A DNA stretch of 64,000 bases from an uncultured Bacteroidota bacterium (lineage in GTDB: Bacteria > Bacteroidota > Bacteroidia > Bacteroidales > P3), in NCBI GenBank assembly GCA_902800395.1, contig CADCEC010000002.1, positions 176,492 to 240,491 on the forward strand, written 5' to 3'. This document shows, piece by piece, positions 59,743 through 64,000 of the stretch (positions are counted from its first letter, which is position 1; each line of letters opens with the position of its first letter). Made by a program: the position numbers and the translations under genes. The notes beneath the pieces were generated by a model. It had not been told where the DNA came from. It was given only the letters and a program-made list of their open reading frames with translations, and ran no database searches.

Positions 59743-60363
59743 TCAATGCAAATTGACACCGATGATGTTCATAAACTCCTCGCGGGTCTTGGGGTCTTTC
59801 ATGAAGGCGCCGGTGAAGTCGGAGGTGGTGGTGACGCTGTTCTGCTTCTGTACGCCACGCATGGACATGCACATATGCTGCGCTTCAATAACGACGGCCA
59901 CGCCGAGGGGATTGAGGACCTTCTGGATGCAATCCTTGATTTGCTTGGTGAGGCGCTCCTGCACCTGCAGGCGGCGGGCGAAGGCGTCGACCACACGCGG
60001 TATCTTGCTCAGTCCCACGATAGTACCGTTGGGGATGTAAGCCACATGGGCCTTACCCACGAAGGGCACCATATGGTGCTCGCAGAGCGAGTAGAGCTCG
60101 ATGTCCTTGACGACGACCATCTGTTTGTAGTCCTCGTGGAACATAGCCGAGCGGAGGATGTCCTCGGGGTTGAGGTCGTAGCCGTTGGTGAAAAAGAGCA
60201 TGGCTTTGGCGATGCGCTCGGGACTCTTCAGAAGTCCCTCACGCTCAGGATTCTCACCCAATAACTTAATAATTGCCTTATAATGCTCTGCCATCTCGGC
60301 GACACAGGCCTCATCGTATTTGTCTATTTTCTGATAACCTAAATCCATATTGTTGTTTTCCAT
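59743..60363 (-). CDS. folE: GTP cyclohydrolase I
   Basis: This 206-residue enzyme opens GTP to dihydroneopterin triphosphate for folate-type pterins. Zinc ligands are visible in [12 protein letters not shown] (about 91-102) and [10 protein letters not shown] (about 161-170). The [23 protein letters not shown] region is conserved. Two nt separate it from the lolA-like gene. No riboswitch is seen upstream; only a 43-nt gap separates it from lpxH. Confidence 0.97.
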   Translation of the reverse strand: MENNNMDLGYQKIDKYDEACVAEMAEHYKAIIKLLGENPEREGLLKSPERIAKAMLFFTNGYDLNPEDILRSAMFHEDYKQMVVVKDIELYSLCEHHMVPFVGKAHVAYIPNGTIVGLSKIPRVVDAFARRLQVQERLTKQIKDCIQKVLNPLGVAVVIEAQHMCMSMRGVQKQNSVTTTSDFTGAFMKDPKTREEFMNIIGVNLH

Positions 60364-60406
60364 TTAGTATAAAGTAACGCGGGAAAATTGTAATTTAGTA
60401 TAAAAG

Positions 60407-61150
60407 TTATTCTTTATAATCAAATAATTGCATCTCCCCGTCGGGGGTAAGGACGGCGTAATTGCGGTTGTGGAGCCAGTCACCAGTGTTCACATAAACA
60501 CTATTACTGACATCCATCATTAGTGGCGTATGGCGGTGGCCGAAGACGCAGTAGTCGAAGTGCTCTTTCTGCAGACGTTCCTTCAAATAGATGACGATAC
60601 CCTCGCGGTCGTCACCCAGGTAATGCAGCATATCGCGCTTGGCATGCTTGCGCTTATTGCCATCACTCCAGCGGTGGGCAATACCGAAAGTAAAACTTGA
60701 AGGAAGCATCTTAAACAAGCTCTGGCAGAAGCGACTACGGAAGAACACTCGCACAAAGTCGAACCAGCGGTCAGTATGTCCGAGGCCGTCGCCGTGCCCT
60801 ATCAGGAAGCGCTTCCCATAGAGTTCCATCTCGACGGGTTCGTCGTGGATGATGGCCCCGAATTCCTGCGTGAGGTAGTCGAACACCCACATGTCGTGGT
60901 TGCCAATGAAGAAGTGTATCTCCACCCCACTGTCTGCCAACTCGGCCAGCTTGCCGAGGATGCGGGTGTGTCCGCGCGGCACCAGGTAGCGGTAGCTGAA
61001 CCAGAAGTCGAATATATCGCCCAACAGCATCAAGGTCTTGCAGTCGTCCTTGATGCTGTCGAGCCATCGGCAAAGTTGGCGTTCCCTCTCGAGAGTGTCC
61101 GCCCCACTGCCCAGATGCGCGTCCGAAACAAAATAAACCTTGTCCCTCAA
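60407..61150 (-). CDS. lpxH: UDP-2,3-diacylglucosamine diphosphatase
   Basis: This 247-residue peripheral membrane metallophosphoesterase is the lipid A pathway step releasing UMP. It has the two-metal motifs SDAHLG (8-13), LLGDIFDFW (42-50), GNHDMW and IGHGDGLG. The only good start is a TTG at 61150, since no in-frame ATG precedes the conserved DAHLG motif. That TTG directly follows a TAATAGW heptamer array, so the array forms its upstream region. Confidence 0.93.
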   Translation of the reverse strand: MRDKVYFVSDAHLGSGADTLERERQLCRWLDSIKDDCKTLMLLGDIFDFWFSYRYLVPRGHTRILGKLAELADSGVEIHFFIGNHDMWVFDYLTQEFGAIIHDEPVEMELYGKRFLIGHGDGLGHTDRWFDFVRVFFRSRFCQSLFKMLPSSFTFGIAHRWSDGNKRKHAKRDMLHYLGDDREGIVIYLKERLQKEHFDYCVFGHRHTPLMMDVSNSVYVNTGDWLHNRNYAVLTPDGEMQLFDYKE

Positions 61151-61177
61151 CTATTATCTATTATCTATTAACTATTA
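61150..61177. repeat. Heptamer array between lpxH and the envC-like gene
   Basis: Units actatta, tctatta, tctatta and actatta. They include the envC-like stop codon (61175-61177) and touch the lpxH TTG start. Confidence 0.85.
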
Positions 61178-62497
61178 TCTCAACCAACTTCGTGGGTTCT
61201 GTACGGTTTTTCCATTCCACAGCTGGAAGGAGAACTCGGTGTTGCCGCTGCCGTTGGTGTAGACGGTGCCCATATTCTGGCCGGTCTTCACTTTGGCGCC
61301 CTCGCTGACGGCGACGGTACCGAGGTGCACGTAGACGGTCATGTAGTTGCCGTGTCGGACAATTATTCCTTTGGTTCCATCGGGGGCGGTAAACACCCTG
61401 GACACCACACCGTTGAACACGCACTTCACAGCGGCGCCCGACTGACAGAGGAGGTCGATACCGTTGTTCATATTCTGTCCTCCGGAGGGGTGCGTATAAC
61501 GGCCGAATTCGCGCTCCACCTTGGTGTAACTGACGGGCCACGGGAGCTTGCCCTTGTTCGAGGCGAAGTCGTTCGAGAGTGCGATGTCGGCATCGTTAAC
61601 CTTGAGAGCAGGGGTGGTGGTAGCAGTAGAGGTGGTGGTTGTCTTCTTGCCGGCCGTCCTGGCGGTGGCTTCTGCCGCTTTCTTGCGGGCGGCGGCTTTG
61701 GCAATCTCCTCGTCGATGAGGCGTTGGATCTGCTGCTGCAGCTGCTTCTTCTGTTTCTCCTTCTGCGCTATCTGCTGCTGCAGGGTCTTCTCCTGCTGCT
61801 TGCTGTTTTTCAGTTGTTTCTGCTGCTGTTGTTGCTCGCGCGAGAGTTCGGCGCGCTGCTGGCGCTGCTCCTCCATGAGAGAGGTCTGCTCGCGCTGCTG
61901 GCGCTGCAGCTCGACGCCTATATCGTTGAGCTCGGCCTCTTTGCGACGGATGTGGGCGGCCTGACGGCGGCGGTAGCGGCTGTAGTCGCGGAAGTACTTC
62001 ATGCGCAGGTAGGCGTCGTTGTAAGCCTTGGTGTCGAGCAGGAGGGCCATCTGGTTGATGTTGCCCCGCTGGCGGTAGAGCACACGGACGGCCTTGCCGT
62101 ACTCGTGCTTGAGGCTGTCGACATAGGTCTGCATCACACGGATGCTGTCCTCCGTCTCCGCCATGCGGATATTCAGCAGGTTCACCTGACCGTTGAGGTT
62201 GTTGATGAGCTTGGTGCGCTCGTCGATCTTGCGCTCGAGGAGCTTCAGCTGCTGCTGGCCGGCCTTGCTGTTCTTCTTGGCCTTCGCCAGGTCGTTGTTG
62301 AGCCGCTTAATCTCCTGCTCAACCTTCGCCTTGTCGTTCTCGAGCTGCTTCTTCGACTGCGCCTGCGCTGGATTATTGAACGACAACGCAAACAACACCG
62401 ACAACAGGGAAAGTGCAACACACACTTTCCCTCTCCGACGCATGTTGCGTCGGTATTGTTGTCTCAGTTGTCTATGTTGTCGTTTCAGAAACAGCAT
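61175..62497 (-). CDS. EnvC-like murein hydrolase activator (degenerate M23 domain)
   Basis: This 440-residue periplasmic protein has an N-terminal signal anchor (about 18-45), a long coiled coil (about 50-290, very Gln/Lys-rich) and a C-terminal LytM/M23-fold domain (about 325-440). The zinc ligands are missing: HxxxD is replaced by NNGID and the HLH pair by EFS, so it cannot be a hydrolase and fits the EnvC type that activates amidases. The start at 62497 (MLFLKRQHRQLRQ) is 7 nt after the pfkA stop; MRRRGKVCVAL at 62443 is an alternative. Confidence 0.88.
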   Translation of the reverse strand: MLFLKRQHRQLRQQYRRNMRRRGKVCVALSLLSVLFALSFNNPAQAQSKKQLENDKAKVEQEIKRLNNDLAKAKKNSKAGQQQLKLLERKIDERTKLINNLNGQVNLLNIRMAETEDSIRVMQTYVDSLKHEYGKAVRVLYRQRGNINQMALLLDTKAYNDAYLRMKYFRDYSRYRRRQAAHIRRKEAELNDIGVELQRQQREQTSLMEEQRQQRAELSREQQQQQKQLKNSKQQEKTLQQQIAQKEKQKKQLQQQIQRLIDEEIAKAAARKKAAEATARTAGKKTTTTSTATTTPALKVNDADIALSNDFASNKGKLPWPVSYTKVEREFGRYTHPSGGQNMNNGIDLLCQSGAAVKCVFNGVVSRVFTAPDGTKGIIVRHGNYMTVYVHLGTVAVSEGAKVKTGQNMGTVYTNGSGNTEFSFQLWNGKTVQNPRSWLR

Positions 62498-62504
62498 TGT
62501 CGTT

Positions 62505-63737
62505 TTAGTTCCAATTAAGAATCTTCTTGAAGTCATACTCTTCGGGGTTGGCCACATATTTCTTCGCGGCTTCGTAGTCGGCGGGAGTGATGTAGTCCAT
62601 GATGTCGTTCACGTAGCTCTGCACCTTGTTGCTGTTGACGTTGACCAGACGCGGCGGAATCTTGCCGGTGGCGGGGTCTTGCAGGTCTTTGAGGTACAGG
62701 GGGCTCACATTGCCCTGATGGTCGACATACACCATGCAGCCGGTGCAGCCCTGGTTGAAGAGGGTGTGCACGCCCATGCCCATCAGCGAGCAGTAGGTGA
62801 GGTCGAAAGCGATGGGGGTATGGCAGCGAATCTCGTAGCCTACCTCCACGGGACGCGTCTTCACCTTCAGACCAATCTCCTTGGCTTTGCGCTCCAGCAG
62901 GTCATTGAAGATATGAGCCTTGGAGACCTTGCCCAGCTCGGGGTGACCGTGCTCGTCGTAGCTGAAGTGGATGCCGGAGTTCTTGATTTCCTCGTCGCTC
63001 AGCGAGTGGAACACGCCTTCGGAAATCATGGCGGCGCCGTAGTTGATGCCCATCAGCTTGCGCTTGATGATGCAGGAGACGACCATATTGATGATCTTGT
63101 CGACGGTGATCTCGGTCTTGTTGAAGAACTCGGGGATGATGACCATAGGATAGTGGCAGGCGCCGGCGATGCCGAGGGCGAGGTGACCGGCGGAGCGGCC
63201 CATGGCGCTGACCACGAACCAGTTCTCGCTGGTGCGGGCATCCTCCATGACGGCGGTGGCAAGCACGCAACCCTGAGCTTTGGCGCTGTTGTAGCCGAAG
63301 GTGGGGCTGCTGTTGGGCAGCGGCAGGTCGTTGTCGATGGTCTTGGGGACGTGGATGTTGGCGATGGGATAGTGCTTGTCGGCCAAGAACTTGGCGATGC
63401 GGTTGGCCGTCGAAGCGGTATCGTCGCCACCCACGGTGACGAGAAGCTTAATCTCGTTGTCGGTGAAGAGCTTGAGGTTGAAGCGCTGCTCGAAATCCTC
63501 GGGCGTAGGTTTGAATCGGCTCATCTTGAGGATGCTGCCGCCCTTGTTGAAGATCTCGTCGGCGGTGAGGAAATCGAGGTCCTGCATGCGGGGCTTGTCG
63601 GTAAAGAGGGCGCTGTAGCCGCCATGGAGACCGATGACGCGGAAGCCGTCGCGAAGGAAAGTTTTGGCCACGGAGGCCACGACTGTGTTCATTCCCGGGG
63701 CGGGACCGCCGCCCGTAAGTATTGCTATGCTCTTCAT
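62505..63737 (-). CDS. pfp: PPi-dependent phosphofructokinase
   Basis: This 410-residue cytosolic enzyme interconverts fructose-6-phosphate and fructose-1,6-bisphosphate. The specificity residues are of the pyrophosphate type: GGDD (103-106, Asp at the position that is Gly in ATP-PFK) and Lys132 in PKTIDND. AMGRSAGHLAL and the substrate loop are also present. It therefore should use PPi reversibly. A TATATTTG box lies 45 nt upstream, and it is the first gene of the envC-lpxH-folE-lolA-tsaB-permease row. Confidence 0.92.
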   Translation of the reverse strand: MKSIAILTGGGPAPGMNTVVASVAKTFLRDGFRVIGLHGGYSALFTDKPRMQDLDFLTADEIFNKGGSILKMSRFKPTPEDFEQRFNLKLFTDNEIKLLVTVGGDDTASTANRIAKFLADKHYPIANIHVPKTIDNDLPLPNSSPTFGYNSAKAQGCVLATAVMEDARTSENWFVVSAMGRSAGHLALGIAGACHYPMVIIPEFFNKTEITVDKIINMVVSCIIKRKLMGINYGAAMISEGVFHSLSDEEIKNSGIHFSYDEHGHPELGKVSKAHIFNDLLERKAKEIGLKVKTRPVEVGYEIRCHTPIAFDLTYCSLMGMGVHTLFNQGCTGCMVYVDHQGNVSPLYLKDLQDPATGKIPPRLVNVNSNKVQSYVNDIMDYITPADYEAAKKYVANPEEYDFKKILNWN

Positions 63738-63781
63738 AATGAATTATTTTTTAGAGGTTATTATCTTATTATTATGAATTG

Positions 63782-63789
63782 CAAATATA
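63782..63789 (-). promoter_or_regulatory. -7 box of the phosphofructokinase gene
   Basis: The minus strand reads TTGTATATTTGC, matching TAnnTTTG, 45 nt before the ATG. Confidence 0.68.
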
Positions 63790-63884
63790 CAATTTTTTTC
63801 CGAAATAAACGCGGAATAGATGAAAAAAAATTAAACACACATAATTTGGTGGATTTAGATAAAGGGCGAGGGATAAAACAGAAA

Positions 63885-63906
63885 CACCCGCGAGGAGTCG
63901 CGGGTG
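63885..63906 (-). terminator. Terminator of the gene entering from the right edge
   Basis: A perfect 8-bp stem CACCCGCG / CGCGGGTG with a 6-nt loop is followed on the minus strand by TTTCTGTTTT. Confidence 0.8.
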
Positions 63907-63959
63907 AATCTGCTGGTCATGGTTTGCTCGTCGGGCTGCGGCGGTGCCGCTGCTTACGC

Positions 63960-64000
63960 TTAGCTGATGGTGCCGGAGCCGAGGTAGCGGGAGTTGGAGA
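63960..64000 (-). CDS. 3' end of an unidentified gene (truncated by window)
   Basis: The minus strand reads ...SNSRYLGSGTIS then TAA at 63960-63962, open to the window edge and followed 53 nt later by a terminator. The fragment is too short to name; another frame stays open to 63919. Confidence 0.4.
   Translation of the reverse strand, partial: SNSRYLGSGTIS

Overview
The window is chromosomal DNA from a member of the Bacteroidales (phylum Bacteroidota), probably an uncultured gut or rumen lineage. The evidence is the Bacteroidota promoter signature (TTTG, about 19-21 nt, then TAnnTTTG) in front of many genes, the near absence of Shine-Dalgarno sequences, type IX secretion components and sorting domains, a BspA-like leucine-rich repeat surface protein, a CarboxypepD_reg TonB-dependent receptor, bactofilin and DUF4199. 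The genus cannot be resolved. I see one tRNA and no rRNA, CRISPR array, insertion sequence, prophage or integrase.

Layout. 1-3171: pheT (3' end outside the window) and a YfcC-family carrier. 3260-3333: tRNA-Glu(CTC). 3504-16499, minus strand: an APH-like kinase fused to a RapZ C-terminal domain, bactofilin, a PorW/SprE-like lipoprotein, ychF, a GT2 glycosyltransferase, DUF4199, an AsmA-like protein, a small lipoprotein, hpt, a SUMF1-fold protein and pyrE. 16630-23853: proton pyrophosphatase, a T9SS cargo protein, a secreted 20-residue-repeat protein, a TPR lipoprotein, pyrBI and a small membrane protein. 23857-31508, minus: an M16 homologue lacking its zinc site, a TonB receptor, a TPR protein and gyrA. 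31966-34625, minus: a BspA-like protein, an unknown 228-residue protein and a strong candidate structured RNA. 34877-37539: clpC behind a sigma-54-type promoter. 37621-42866, minus: a toxin-antitoxin-like pair and an overlapping operon of porin, DUF4838 protein and YidE/AspT-like carrier. 42967-46375, minus: ornithine carbamoyltransferase, carbamate kinase and glyA. 46495-51790, plus: an outer-membrane barrel, a thioredoxin-like protein, mutL and a rhomboid protease. 51875-52948, minus: kdd. 53291-57277, plus: a GDP-D-glycero-D-manno-heptose cassette with a GT4 glycosyltransferase. 57296-63737, minus: an OppB-type permease, tsaB, lolA-like, folE, lpxH, envC-like and a PPi-type phosphofructokinase. 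A truncated gene lies at the right edge.

Themes. The envelope and surface dominate (T9SS, lipid A, lipoprotein carrier, bactofilin, EnvC, heptose glycans). Energy metabolism appears pyrophosphate-based: a PPi-signature PFK plus a membrane pyrophosphatase. Amino-acid use is represented by OTC/carbamate kinase, kdd and glyA, and pyrimidine synthesis by pyrE and pyrBI.

The most unusual property is genome-wide rather than a single gene. About 25 short arrays of 7-, 9- or 11-bp imperfect tandem units lie between genes, often starting at a stop codon. They are also inserted in frame, usually as exactly six units, into linkers of ClpC, GyrA, MutL, the AsmA-like protein and the RapZ fusion, and they encode the hydrophobic cores of three signal peptides. 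They resemble in form the heptanucleotide STRR elements of cyanobacteria. The second highlight is the roughly 220-nt structured RNA with its own promoter and terminator next to the sigma-54 promoter of clpC.
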